Shown here: positions 52,983 to 62,863 of the stretch, piece after piece | Layout of the letters: every line of letters begins with the position of its first letter | Position numbering within the stretch: the first letter of the stretch is position 1 | Source of the DNA: UBA4416 sp040387555 | GTDB taxonomy: Bacteria; Bacteroidota; Bacteroidia; B-17B0; Aurantibacillaceae | Length of the DNA: 64,000 nt | Assembly: GCA_040387555.1 (NCBI GenBank) | Contig: JAZKDO010000004.1 | Coordinates: forward strand, 62,001 to 126,000 | Direction of reading: 5' to 3' | Program-made: the position numbers and the translations under genes | The notes under the pieces: generated by a model | Seen by the model: only the letters and a program-made list of their open reading frames with translations | Told to the model about the DNA's origin: nothing | Databases searched by the model: none

Positions 52983-53534
52983 ATGACTGATCAGGATCGC
53001 ATATTTGATGAGAAGCAATACATGGGGCACAACCGTCTTAGTATCATTTGGCGCACCGTTATTTCTCTGTTCTGCTTTGTTGGTTATTATTGGAGTGAGA
53101 ATCCAAAGCCTGTACAGGTGGCTATTTTTAAAATTGGTTATTATCCAGCTTTAGATATTCCGAATTCGGGCAAGATATTTTTTCTACTAGGCTTGCTTAT
53201 TCTAATGTTTTCAGCGATGTTAACATTTATTTTACACACACATACCCAGGTGTTTTCCAATTATATTTTGATTGATGGATTTTGGACTGCACGTAGAATA
53301 AAAATAAACCTTGAGTCAATCACTCATATCAGAAAGAGCAAGTACAAAAAACATATTTTCCGTAGAGCAGTTTATAATTTGCACAGCAGGGGAGTGATTC
53401 GTTTTTTCACAAGTGGAAATGAGTTTGTGGAATTAAAAGATAGAAATGGATTTACTTACCGCATAGGAACACAAAAAGCGCCTGAATTATACCAGGTATT
53501 GCGAAAGCAATTGAGTGAAATTCACAGCAATTAA
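52983..53534 (+). CDS. two-helix membrane protein, unknown
   Basis: A 183-residue protein with two membrane helices (about 21-38, IIWRTVISLFCFVGYYW; about 65-84, FFLLGLLILMFSAMLTFIL), a pair of His-Thr repeats (LHTHTQVF) and a soluble beta-rich end (YILIDGFWTARRIKINLESITHIRKSKYKK...VELKDRNGFTYRIGTQKAPELYQVLRKQL). The last part has the look of a PH-like domain of bacterial membrane proteins. Function unknown. Its stop overlaps that of lptD on the other strand (TTAA at 53531-53534). Confidence 0.65.
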   Translation: MTDQDRIFDEKQYMGHNRLSIIWRTVISLFCFVGYYWSENPKPVQVAIFKIGYYPALDIPNSGKIFFLLGLLILMFSAMLTFILHTHTQVFSNYILIDGFWTARRIKINLESITHIRKSKYKKHIFRRAVYNLHSRGVIRFFTSGNEFVELKDRNGFTYRIGTQKAPELYQVLRKQLSEIHSN

Positions 53535-56158
53535 AAATTATCGTACCATTGTCTTTGACGAGGTATTTTAACATCGCTGAGCATACTGGTTTTTAGATTT
53601 ATTGTTAAGCTGTAACTTTTCCTGAAACCAAATGGCACCCAATCAATACGTGCTTCCCAGCATCTTAAATCTCTGTATAAGTTGATGCTCGTGTAACTTA
53701 AGTTTTTACTATTAAAATCATAACCACTTGTTACACCAAGCTTCCAGAATTTAGTAACTGATACATCGCCACTAAAGTTAAGGGTTTGTATATCCTTTAA
53801 TTTTTCCAATATTTTGGTATACGTAACATTATAATAGATATTCAGATTCCATGGTAGTCTTTCTTGCGTCTGAGCAGTATTGGTAGGCGTTGCACCTTTT
53901 TCAGCACCATTTGTCAAATCAGGTTTTTTTGCTCTTGAAACAAAAGAGTTGGAGCTGAATGCTGCATTGATAGCAATGTTTCCCGTTGTAAAATCTGCTA
54001 CCCGGCCGTTAGTGTTAATTAGGTATTCCTTGGTTCTATATGCCCGCTCATCATATGTGTTGGTGTATGGAATAATAACGGTATTGGTAACAACTGTAGT
54101 ATAATAGGGATCAAAGGTTGAACCAAATACCAGGTCAAAATATTTCCAGATTTTAGTTCTCCCGGTCATAGATATTAAGCTCATTTTAAAACTATCTGCT
54201 GCAAAATTATATGATCCTGCAAAACTTAAGTTTTGTAAAATTACAACCTTATTAAAAACGAATCCGGTATCTGTTTTTTTTCTGATCTTGGCTTCCAGGT
54301 TATTATTAAGGTTTACACTTAAACTGTTTTGAGTTCCCTGTGGTGGGCCTCCAAATAAATTGTTTTCAAAAATAGAGTATTTGTTTTTATATCTGTAAGT
54401 AGTATCACTAATCACATCTTTCCAAAAACCATATTGTTCCTCCCCAAAATCCGGACGGTAAGTATAGGCTAAACTTGGTATCATTAAATGTCTAATTTGT
54501 TTAATACGTTTAGCTTTAAACATATAATCCATAAATAACTTTGTTGATAAAGACGAACTAAAATTGGCATCATAGCCGGTTTTAAAATTCTTATCTGTAG
54601 TTTTTACAATTTGATTTGTGGATTCATCCAGTTCTTTTCGTGTAGTTTTAGTGTACATTACCGCACTTAAATTTAATGCTGGGGTCAAAGTAAAATATTT
54701 GAGTAAAGTAATATTTGTGGAAATAGGAAGTGAATGCCTGAAACCATATTTTACGCTATCCCCGATATTGCCTTTAAATATTGTACTATCTGCCCCTGAT
54801 AAAGTATTGCGTGCCTCAAGTAAATAGCTGATTCCAATTTTATCAATTGGGTTTTGCTTGATTCTGCTTTCTTTTTTGAAGGGATAAAACCGGTTTACGT
54901 TAAAAGTTAATTCAGGAAATGAAATGTTCATTAGTTTAGTCTGCGTATTCTGGTCATGACGGGCATTTAAACTTAAACTACCAATTTTGTATGTCTTTGT
55001 AAAATTAATATTCGATTGAAAAGTGTTAGTTAGGTACTGGCCAGTATTTTGCGCATTAAATTTGTTATATCTTGATGTTCGGATATTAACATCACTACTG
55101 AATCTAATAGTAGGGTTGTTTTTTTGATCCTGAAAATGACGCCAATTAATTGATATATCTTTTTGTTTTGAATATAACGATGGTATCTCTTTTTCTCCGT
55201 TCCGGAACTCAGAATAACCAAGAGATAATGTTCCGTTATATTTATAATTAACCAGATAATTATTTGTTGTTCTCAAGCCCCAGCTTCCATTGGTGTATAT
55301 GTCGCCACGAATAGTCATATCCGTTTGGTCACTGATTCCCCAATAGAAGCCTCCGTCTTTTAAATAAAAACCAAGTGCATCACTGTTTCCATAAAAAGGG
55401 ATCAATAATCCTGAATGGCGTTTTTTACTATTAGGAAAAAATCCAAATGGTAAGCCCAAAGGAGTTGGTACACCTCCAATTTCTAAATACATCGGACCTG
55501 TAACAATTTTATCATCAGGAATTATTTTTGCTCTTTTAGCCTTAAATATAGTCCGTGAATCTTCGTACTGGCAAGGAATGCATTCTAAGTCTTTCATGTA
55601 TACTACATTATTACTATCTTTTTTAACTTCTTTTCCTTTCAGCAACAAATCCCCTTCCTTGGTCATAATATCATAGATCTTACCCTTTTTGGTTTTAAGA
55701 TTATAAATGATTTTTCGGGCAGTAGATTCCTGACCTTCAATTTTCATGACAGGATTCCCTGATTGCTTGCCGGTACTATCTACTTTACCAAAAGCGGTAA
55801 TAGTGTTTTTCTCATTATCTATTTCAATGTATTCAGCTTTCAGGTTCATATCCTCGTATTGAACAAAGCCATCCCCAAATAAATATATTTTTTGACCTTT
55901 TGTTTCGTATCTTATTGAATCACGCGCGTTATAAACTATAGGATGTTGAAGTGGATCAACATCCTCGCCATCATCAAGCGAATCAATCCTCACCTTTTTG
56001 ATGCTATCGCTGGGTAAAGAATTCTGAGTTACGTTAATTTTCTTTATGGTATCAGCCGGATTATTGATTTTGGTTGACTTCGATTTAAGATCAGTTTGGG
56101 CCAAAACAGAGCCCATACTTATTAACAATAATAAGAGTAAAAAAAATATATGTTTAAT
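53531..56158 (-). CDS. lptD: LptD-like LPS assembly outer-membrane protein
   Basis: About 875 residues. After the signal peptide comes a Lys/Asn/Ser-rich stretch, then an OstA/LptA-like jelly roll (about 70-210; YLFGDGFVQYEDMNLKAEYIEIDNEKNTITAFGKVDSTGK, IYNLKTKKGKIYD), the LptD hallmark with Cys (MKDLECIPCQYEDSRTIFKAKRAKIIPDDKIVTGP), and a large barrel (about 240-875). LptD inserts lipopolysaccharide into the outer leaflet with LptE. No ATG, GTG or TTG start upstream of residue 10 yields a whole signal peptide. From ATT at 56158 the frame reads (M)KHIFFLLLLLLISMGSVLAQ, a textbook signal peptide, so I place the start there; the TTG at 56128 is the conventional alternative and would give a crippled one. 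Confidence 0.85.
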   Translation of the reverse strand: MKHIFFLLLLLLISMGSVLAQTDLKSKSTKINNPADTIKKINVTQNSLPSDSIKKVRIDSLDDGEDVDPLQHPIVYNARDSIRYETKGQKIYLFGDGFVQYEDMNLKAEYIEIDNEKNTITAFGKVDSTGKQSGNPVMKIEGQESTARKIIYNLKTKKGKIYDIMTKEGDLLLKGKEVKKDSNNVVYMKDLECIPCQYEDSRTIFKAKRAKIIPDDKIVTGPMYLEIGGVPTPLGLPFGFFPNSKKRHSGLLIPFYGNSDALGFYLKDGGFYWGISDQTDMTIRGDIYTNGSWGLRTTNNYLVNYKYNGTLSLGYSEFRNGEKEIPSLYSKQKDISINWRHFQDQKNNPTIRFSSDVNIRTSRYNKFNAQNTGQYLTNTFQSNINFTKTYKIGSLSLNARHDQNTQTKLMNISFPELTFNVNRFYPFKKESRIKQNPIDKIGISYLLEARNTLSGADSTIFKGNIGDSVKYGFRHSLPISTNITLLKYFTLTPALNLSAVMYTKTTRKELDESTNQIVKTTDKNFKTGYDANFSSSLSTKLFMDYMFKAKRIKQIRHLMIPSLAYTYRPDFGEEQYGFWKDVISDTTYRYKNKYSIFENNLFGGPPQGTQNSLSVNLNNNLEAKIRKKTDTGFVFNKVVILQNLSFAGSYNFAADSFKMSLISMTGRTKIWKYFDLVFGSTFDPYYTTVVTNTVIIPYTNTYDERAYRTKEYLINTNGRVADFTTGNIAINAAFSSNSFVSRAKKPDLTNGAEKGATPTNTAQTQERLPWNLNIYYNVTYTKILEKLKDIQTLNFSGDVSVTKFWKLGVTSGYDFNSKNLSYTSINLYRDLRCWEARIDWVPFGFRKSYSLTINLKTSMLSDVKIPRQRQWYDNF

Positions 56159-56229
56159 AGTATTAATAAGGACTCGAAACTAAATTTACCTAAACTTACA
56201 AAGCTAACAATTACCAGATAATTGATAGT

Positions 56230-56237
56230 TATTTTTG
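56230..56237 (+). promoter_or_regulatory. candidate -7 element of the amidase gene
   Basis: TATTTTTG matches TAnnTTTG and ends 8 nt before the ATG at 56246, so the transcript would be nearly leaderless. It lies in the 87-bp divergent gap with lptD. Confidence 0.4.
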
Positions 56238-56245
56238 CACCTAAG

Positions 56246-57982
56246 ATGATAAAAAAATACAATATTTTCCTTACGTTGGTTCTGTTTCAGGGGCTTATCA
56301 TCTTTATTTTGTGTTCGTTTCATAAAACCAAGGATGATCCAAAAAGGAGAGTTAAAATAATTGTGATTGATCCAGGACATGGTGGAAAAGATCCGGGATG
56401 TAACGGCGTGTCATGTAAAGAAAAAGAAGTTGCACTTGCCGTTTCCCTTAAACTTGGTAAGCTGATAGAAGAAAATATTAAAGATGTTAAAGTAATTTTT
56501 ACCCGTAAAACCGATGTTTTTGTTGAACTGGAAGACCGGGCAAAAATAGCCAATGATAATAACGCCGACCTTTTTATTTCTATCCATTGTAATGCCGCAG
56601 GAAAGCCTGTTATGGTAAAAGATAAGAAAACCGGTAAAATGCGCCCAAAAACTTTTAAAAATTCTAAGGGAAAATTAATTGTAGTGGAAACCGCCAATCC
56701 TGAACCTTTTGGGTCCGAAACATATGTAATGGGCTTGAAGAATGAAGAAGGTAAAATGAAAGTAGCACAGCGCGAAAACTCTGCCATGTTACTTGAAGAT
56801 AATTACGAAACCAAATACCAGGGTTTTGATCCAAACAGTGAAGAGAGTTATATCATTATGAGTAACTACACTTCCAGTTATGTGATCCAGAGTGCAGGAT
56901 TAGCTTTAAAGATTCAGGAACAGTATTTTAAAAAGGCGGGAAGGGTTGATAAAGGTGTTCACCGTCAAAGTATTTGGGTGCTTTGGAGAACTTCTATGCC
57001 GAGTGTATTAACTGAAATTGGTTATTTAACTAATCCACAGGAAGAAAAATTTTTGGGGTCAGAAAAAGGCCAGTCCTATTTGGCAGCTTGTTTATTCAGG
57101 GCTTTTCGGAAGTATAAGGATGAACAGGAAGGCGTGAAAAAGACTTATGATGACGCTATTGAGAACCAGATTCCCCTCGAAAATGAAAATTATAAAATTG
57201 CCAATGAAACAGAAGAAGTGAAAACCATTGATAAACCAATCATTGAATCCGATGTTGAAGTAAAAGAGGTAATAAAAGATAAAACAGCTACAAACGAAGA
57301 AAAGATAAAGGAAGAGGCTGAAGCTAAAATTAAACTTATAGCTGAACAAAAAGCTAAAGATGACAAGCAAAAGGAAGATAAGCTGAAAGAAGAAGCTAAG
57401 GCTAAAGAAAAAATGCTGGCAGACCAAAAAGCCAAAGAGGAGGCTGAGAATAAAGCAAAAGCTGATTCTCTGGCGGAGGTACAAAAAACACTATCTAAAG
57501 AAGAAGAGCAGGAAAAAAAATACAGACAGTTTATCGCGTTAGCAGATGTTAATTTTAAAAATGGTAATTATGAAGAGGCCTTAGGCTTATATCAAAAAGC
57601 AACTGCAAGTAAACCTAACGACGCTTATGCTTCCAAAAAAGTAAAAGAAGTTGTGGCTTTGATGAATCCCGTGGCTGTGGAAACACATAAGCCAGGAGAG
57701 GTAAAAGAACTGAAAGCTAAAACAGGAATTGTATTTAAGGTGCAATTTGCAAGTATTGATAAAGAAGTTGATTCAAAAATAAAATATCCGAATGTGACAG
57801 ATGTTTGGTTTTATAAATCAGGTTCAGTATACAAGTATACATCCGGTAATTATGCCTCAATGGAAGAAGCCGCAAAGCAACAGGCTAAACTGAAAGAGTT
57901 GGGTTATAAAGATTGCTTTGTAGCAGCCTTTAACGATGGAATACGCATGGACATCAATGAAGCAAAAAGGTTAACGCGTTAA
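56246..57982 (+). CDS. N-acetylmuramoyl-L-alanine amidase with TPR and SPOR-like domain
   Basis: A 578-residue envelope enzyme; ATG 56246 is preferred to the TTG at 56222. A membrane anchor or signal helix (about 5-25) precedes an Amidase_3 domain (about 36-275) with zinc ligands His45 (IDPGHGGKDPG), Glu61 (KEKEVAL) and His114 (ISIHCNA), and catalytic Glu257 (VLTEIGYLTNPQEE). A long charged coiled coil (about 330-425, KxxEEAKAKEK repeats) follows, then a TPR pair (about 440-480) and a SPOR-like end (about 490-575; VFKVQFASIDKEV...YKYTSGNYASMEEAAKQQAKLKELGYKDCFV). It would cut stem peptides from septal peptidoglycan, with the SPOR-like part binding denuded glycan. It is divergent from lptD. 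Confidence 0.9.
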   Translation: MIKKYNIFLTLVLFQGLIIFILCSFHKTKDDPKRRVKIIVIDPGHGGKDPGCNGVSCKEKEVALAVSLKLGKLIEENIKDVKVIFTRKTDVFVELEDRAKIANDNNADLFISIHCNAAGKPVMVKDKKTGKMRPKTFKNSKGKLIVVETANPEPFGSETYVMGLKNEEGKMKVAQRENSAMLLEDNYETKYQGFDPNSEESYIIMSNYTSSYVIQSAGLALKIQEQYFKKAGRVDKGVHRQSIWVLWRTSMPSVLTEIGYLTNPQEEKFLGSEKGQSYLAACLFRAFRKYKDEQEGVKKTYDDAIENQIPLENENYKIANETEEVKTIDKPIIESDVEVKEVIKDKTATNEEKIKEEAEAKIKLIAEQKAKDDKQKEDKLKEEAKAKEKMLADQKAKEEAENKAKADSLAEVQKTLSKEEEQEKKYRQFIALADVNFKNGNYEEALGLYQKATASKPNDAYASKKVKEVVALMNPVAVETHKPGEVKELKAKTGIVFKVQFASIDKEVDSKIKYPNVTDVWFYKSGSVYKYTSGNYASMEEAAKQQAKLKELGYKDCFVAAFNDGIRMDINEAKRLTR

Positions 57983-58056
57983 TTTAAATTTATTTATTTT
58001 ACAAAGAAGAATTCAATCGCCATATTCTTTGAGTATTTAAAATTTCACGAAACTTA

Positions 58057-58446
58057 TTAATAAAACATTTTTTGGAGTATGGCCTTAGTGAGAGGCTTTT
58101 CTATGAAACCAATTACGTTTTTGTTTGCTAATGCCCTCCTTTTATCATTCGGATCCAGAGACGAAGAAAGCATATGTACCTGAAATTGCTTTTTTATATT
58201 TTCTTCGAGTTTTTCAAACTGATCCAGGAAACCCCACCCCGACAATGAAGGCATATTGATATCTAGAAACAGAACTGTAATTTTATCCGATGTAGGATAT
58301 TGTTTAGAAACATAAGCAAAGCCTTCTTCGGGAATATTAAATGTTTGAATGTCGGCATTTGGCGCAATGCTTTCAATCGCACTATAGCAGATTATATTGT
58401 TGATATCATCATCGTCAACAACAATAAAATTTGTCTTTATTTCCAT
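58057..58446 (-). CDS. single-domain response regulator paired with the PAS kinase
   Basis: A 129-residue receiver: VVDDDDINN acidic pocket, phospho-acceptor Asp in VLFLDINMPSLSGW, MLSSSLDPND and FIEKPLT with the conserved Lys. It has no output domain. It starts 8 nt after the nine-PAS kinase gene and is clearly its operon partner. Sequence and loop (SSxxPND) are close to the orphan receiver at 46733. Likely targets are protein contacts, not DNA. Confidence 0.92.
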   Translation of the reverse strand: MEIKTNFIVVDDDDINNIICYSAIESIAPNADIQTFNIPEEGFAYVSKQYPTSDKITVLFLDINMPSLSGWGFLDQFEKLEENIKKQFQVHMLSSSLDPNDKRRALANKNVIGFIEKPLTKAILQKMFY

Positions 58447-58454
58447 GATTAAAA

Positions 58455-61400
58455 TTATTTAGGAAATTCAATTGTAAATTCTGTTCCTATATTTACTTCG
58501 CTTTTAACAATAATTGAACCACCAATTGCTTCAACCTGTGTTTTGATCATAAATAAGCCCATTCCTTTGCCTTCGGCATGGATGTGAAATCGCTTGTACA
58601 ATCCAAATAAGTTTTCTTTTTGTCTTTCAAGATCTATCCCCAAACCATTGTCTTTAAAGATCAAAACAATTTTGTTATTTATAATCTGACTTTTTATTTT
58701 TATTACAGGAAAATCATTACGTTTTTTGAATTTAATGCTGTTGCTAATAAGATTATAAAAAATGCTGTATAAATAACTTTTAATGGTCAAAAATTCAGTC
58801 ACTTCCGAGAAATCACATTCAATAATCGCATTTTCATTGGCAATGATGGATTCAATACTTAATTGGATGTCAGTGACCAGGCTGGAAAAACTTACACGTT
58901 CTTTTTTTTCAGTTATCTGAGTTTTTACATTAAGAATATAATTGAGATCATGTATCACTTCGTCTAATTTTTTTGCTGAAGTGCTAAGCCCTTCTGTTAA
59001 AAGGCTCCGTGTTTCGCCTTTAATATTTCTTTTTTCAAGCAGGTTTGTTAAACCCAGTATATTTGCTACAGGAGATCTCAGATTATGTGAAACAATATAT
59101 GAAAACTGTTCCATGGTTTTATTTCTCTGAATAAGGTCCTGTATCATTTTTTCTTTTTGCAATTCCAGTTCCTTTTGCTCGGTAATATTCCAATTGGTTC
59201 CTGTCATTCTTATAGCATCACCCATTTCATCTAACTTAATCAAAGCATTGGCCTTAATATAATGAATCGATTTATCAGGCCATACCACTCTAAACTCGGG
59301 CCTGAATTCTTTTTCGCCGCTAATTGCCCTTCCCAAATCATCCATTACTCTGAACAAATCATCCGGATGCATACAAGCTATCCATGCATCATAAGCGCGG
59401 GGAAATTTGTCACGGGTTGTTCCGTGAAGCTTGTACATGTTATCGTCCCATATCAAATTATCCTCTAAAATATCGAAATCCCATATTCCCACAGAGGCTG
59501 CTTGTGCGGCCAATTGTAACCGCTCTGATAATTGGATTACTTTTTCTTCTGCATTTTTTTGTTCCGTGATGTCCTGAAAACTGCCATGAACGCCTACACA
59601 TTTTCCATTTAAAAATTCCCCTTCTCCAATAGCCCGAACCCATCGTTCATTGCCTTTTGCTGTAATAATCTGGAGCTCCACATCATAAGAAACTCCATCA
59701 TCCATTGTTTTTTGGAAACTTTCAGTTATGGATTGCCTGCTAAAGCCTTCTTTATAAAAGTTAATAGCGGTGCTTAGATCCGGAATAAAACTCTCGTCAA
59801 CTTCGTGAATTTGTTTTGTTATTGATGACCAATAAAGGGTATTAGCTACTAAATCAACATCATAACTTCCTAACACTGCCAGTGAGCTGGCTTTGTCAAA
59901 AAGCTCCTGCAGCTTTTTCTTTTCAGTAATGTCTGATGAAATACTGATCATCCCTCTTAATTTATTTTTTTCATCATAAATAGGAGAATCGGTTACTAAT
60001 GCGGGAAAGTTGGTCCCATCTTTACGCTGCACTCTAACCTCGCCAGACCATACACTACCAATTTTATGGTTATCCACTATCTCTAATGATTGCCCCCCGT
60101 AAGCATAAGAAGGGGTGAGATTTACAATTTTCTTTCCTATTGCCTCTTCTGACGTCCAGCCATATATTTTTTCCGCTGCTTTATTCCAGTAGTTCACCAC
60201 GCCATCCAGATCCGTTGCTATAGCGGCCTGCCCAATTGTGTTTAATAAGCTAACTTTGAACCGGTTTTCTTCATCTGCTTTCTTTTTTTCAGTAATATCT
60301 GATGAAATACCAATTATCCCGGTTAATATATTTTTATTGTCATAAATAGGTGAATTTGTTATGAAAGCAGGAAAAATGGTTCCATCCTTTCGTTGCCCTT
60401 TAAATTCCCCGGTCCAGGAGTAACCCTTCTTAAGATCATTCATTATTTCTACCGCTTGCTCCTTGGATTCATATGAAGGCGTAACATTCATAATACTTTG
60501 TCCTATTGCTTCTTGTGCTGTCCAGCCATAAATGTTTTCAGCAGCTTTATTCCAATAATTAACCACCCCATCTAAATCTGTTGATATAGCCGCCTGTCCG
60601 ATGGTATTTAATAAATTGACTTTAAACCTGTTGTCTTGATCTGCTTTTCTTCGTTCCGTTACATCCCTAAAATTAGCGACAATAGCATTGATGCCGTCCA
60701 TTTCAAGGAAATTAGTTAAAGTGCCTTCCAGCCAGATGTAGCTGCCATCTTTTTTTCTGTTACGTATCAATGGTGCATTCAAAGGAATTTCAGGATGCTG
60801 CATTATCTTTGCCATAAACTCATGCATTGTCAAGGCATCGTCAATGTGAATAATATCAGCAATATTTAAGCTTAAGCATTCCTCATTGGTGTAACCAAAT
60901 GTTTTTGATATTGCCGGGCTTGCATAAATCATTTTTCCATCCGGAGCAAAAATAGAGATCATATCTGTGCTATTCTCAATTACTCCTTTAAAAAACTTTT
61001 CACTTTTTTCTATTTTTTTTCGCGAAAGTATTTGTTCGGTAACGTCATTTGTAAAGCCAAAAACACCAGCTATATTTCCTTCATTATCTCTATAGGCCTG
61101 ATAAATAAAATTTAAAAAGCTATCAACCTGCTCACCGTTTTCACCCTTATTAAGCTTAAGTAATACTTCATTGCCGATGTAGGTTTCTCCGGTTGTGTAA
61201 ACATGGTCTAACAACTTAATAAAACCCTGTTCAATTACTTCCGGAAAAAGCTCCTTAACGGTTTTGCCAATGATCTCCTTTTTACCTATTAATTTTAAAT
61301 ATGGTGGGTTAGCCATTTCAAAAACATGATCAGGACCCTTTACTAAAGCAATTGAAGAAGGCGCATTTAAAAACATTTCAAAAAACTGATCTCTTTCTGT

Positions 61401-62579
61401 TTCTATGGCTTTTTCCAATCTTTTCTTTTCTGTTACATCTTTTGCTATGCAAAACATTAATTGGAGTTTCTCATCCCAGTTTGCCGACCATAATATGGAA
61501 ACTAATTTTCCGTTCTTATGAATGTACCTGTTTTCAAAGTTTGTAACTTGCGAACCATTAACAATTTTTTCGGACTCATTCATCGTTGGGCTCTTATCGT
61601 CTTCAAAAACAAGTTCCATATACTTTACACCTATTAATTCCTGTGGTGAGTAACCCCAAATGCTTTGTGATGCAGCGCTAACTGTAACGAATTCACCATG
61701 TGAATTAATTGTACATATAACATCCAATGAAGAGTCAAATATTTTATTAAGATCGTTATTTGCTCTTTCTAATTTAATTGAAGTTGCATACAGATTTTCT
61801 TCTGCTTTTTTTTGCTCAGAAATATCCTGACAGGTTCCTACTGCGCAAACAGGATCGCCATTCCGATTGTGGAAAATTTTCCATTTTTCAATTACGTATT
61901 TCAAAGTGCCATTTATTGTAAAGATTCTATGTTCAATAGAATTAACAGTTTGGCTGCTGAGAGATTTTTGGAATGTTGATTTTATCCTATTACGTTCTTC
62001 AGGATGCACAAAATCGAGAAAAGATTCATGGGTTGGGTGAAATTTTTCAGGATTAGTCTCAAAAATATGGTGCGTTTCTTCTGACCAATTTACATTAAAG
62101 GTTTGCAGGTCTGTTTCCCAACTACCAACCTTAGCAATTGACTGGGCTTCGGATAAATGCTGCTCATTTACTCTCAATTTTTCTTCCGATACTTTTTGTA
62201 AGGCAATTCCACTGGAGATTTGAGAAGCCCCGATTATATTTCCTACTTCATCTTTGATTGGAGAAATGGTAACAGATACAAAAATAACGTTCCCGCCATT
62301 TGTAAGTCTTTCGGTTTCATAATGCTCACCAGAGTCTACTTTACTTAGTTTTTCTAAAATTAGTGTTTCTTTATTTTTAAGATGAGAAGGGTAGAGGATG
62401 GATATATGTTTACCGACAGTTTCTTTGGCAGAATAACCAAATATTCTTTCACTACTGGGATTCCAACTGGTGATTGTTCCCTGATTATTTATACTGATTA
62501 TTGAATCATTTGATGAGTTGACAATGGAAGCAAGTAATGATTGCTGTTTTTGTGGGTCTTTTTCTTCAGGACAGGACAT
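58455..62579 (-). CDS. cytosolic histidine kinase with nine PAS domains
   Basis: A 1374-residue protein with no membrane helix. Nine PAS domains in a row, each ending in a D[IV]TE[QK]KK-type linker, fill about residues 10-1135. The sixth and seventh (LLNTIGQAAI[SA]TDLDGVVNYWNKAAE) are near copies 122 residues apart. The kinase core follows: His in FSYIVSHNLRSPVANILGL (near 1160), N-box IFYNLISNSIKFKK, G1 DNGLGIDLERQ, G2 GKGMGLFMIKT. It should sense several intracellular signals (redox, ligand or light; the PAS residues for haem or flavin cannot be told by eye) and phosphorylate the receiver encoded just downstream. An imperfect inverted repeat at 62610-62624 lies 31 nt before the ATG. Confidence 0.92.
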   Translation of the reverse strand: MSCPEEKDPQKQQSLLASIVNSSNDSIISINNQGTITSWNPSSERIFGYSAKETVGKHISILYPSHLKNKETLILEKLSKVDSGEHYETERLTNGGNVIFVSVTISPIKDEVGNIIGASQISSGIALQKVSEEKLRVNEQHLSEAQSIAKVGSWETDLQTFNVNWSEETHHIFETNPEKFHPTHESFLDFVHPEERNRIKSTFQKSLSSQTVNSIEHRIFTINGTLKYVIEKWKIFHNRNGDPVCAVGTCQDISEQKKAEENLYATSIKLERANNDLNKIFDSSLDVICTINSHGEFVTVSAASQSIWGYSPQELIGVKYMELVFEDDKSPTMNESEKIVNGSQVTNFENRYIHKNGKLVSILWSANWDEKLQLMFCIAKDVTEKKRLEKAIETERDQFFEMFLNAPSSIALVKGPDHVFEMANPPYLKLIGKKEIIGKTVKELFPEVIEQGFIKLLDHVYTTGETYIGNEVLLKLNKGENGEQVDSFLNFIYQAYRDNEGNIAGVFGFTNDVTEQILSRKKIEKSEKFFKGVIENSTDMISIFAPDGKMIYASPAISKTFGYTNEECLSLNIADIIHIDDALTMHEFMAKIMQHPEIPLNAPLIRNRKKDGSYIWLEGTLTNFLEMDGINAIVANFRDVTERRKADQDNRFKVNLLNTIGQAAISTDLDGVVNYWNKAAENIYGWTAQEAIGQSIMNVTPSYESKEQAVEIMNDLKKGYSWTGEFKGQRKDGTIFPAFITNSPIYDNKNILTGIIGISSDITEKKKADEENRFKVSLLNTIGQAAIATDLDGVVNYWNKAAEKIYGWTSEEAIGKKIVNLTPSYAYGGQSLEIVDNHKIGSVWSGEVRVQRKDGTNFPALVTDSPIYDEKNKLRGMISISSDITEKKKLQELFDKASSLAVLGSYDVDLVANTLYWSSITKQIHEVDESFIPDLSTAINFYKEGFSRQSITESFQKTMDDGVSYDVELQIITAKGNERWVRAIGEGEFLNGKCVGVHGSFQDITEQKNAEEKVIQLSERLQLAAQAASVGIWDFDILEDNLIWDDNMYKLHGTTRDKFPRAYDAWIACMHPDDLFRVMDDLGRAISGEKEFRPEFRVVWPDKSIHYIKANALIKLDEMGDAIRMTGTNWNITEQKELELQKEKMIQDLIQRNKTMEQFSYIVSHNLRSPVANILGLTNLLEKRNIKGETRSLLTEGLSTSAKKLDEVIHDLNYILNVKTQITEKKERVSFSSLVTDIQLSIESIIANENAIIECDFSEVTEFLTIKSYLYSIFYNLISNSIKFKKRNDFPVIKIKSQIINNKIVLIFKDNGLGIDLERQKENLFGLYKRFHIHAEGKGMGLFMIKTQVEAIGGSIIVKSEVNIGTEFTIEFPK

Positions 62580-62863
62580 TTTATTAATAGAGGCTATTTA
62601 GTGCGGTAAATCCTGGATCAGGATAATTATAAATGTCGTGATAATAATACAATGTTGAGATTTATTTGGAAGAAAAAACAGTTTTAATATAAATTTTAAC
62701 TTTTCGTTTTCCACTGTGTTGTCTTATTACTTAGTGATAAAAACCCTTTTATTAACTCTCGCAATTTTTAAGTAACGCTGCATTTATTACGACGTGACAA
62801 AATATATTTAGAAATCTAATACGTTAAAAAGAATCGAAAAAAACGGAAGAATGCGATAAAGAG
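62580..62863. other. intergenic region upstream of the PAS kinase
   Basis: 284 bp, very AT-rich, between two - strand genes. It holds ATCCTG-gat-CAGGAT (62610-62624), a 6-bp inverted repeat 31 nt before the kinase ATG. I see no gene and no clear -33/-7 pair. Confidence 0.4.
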
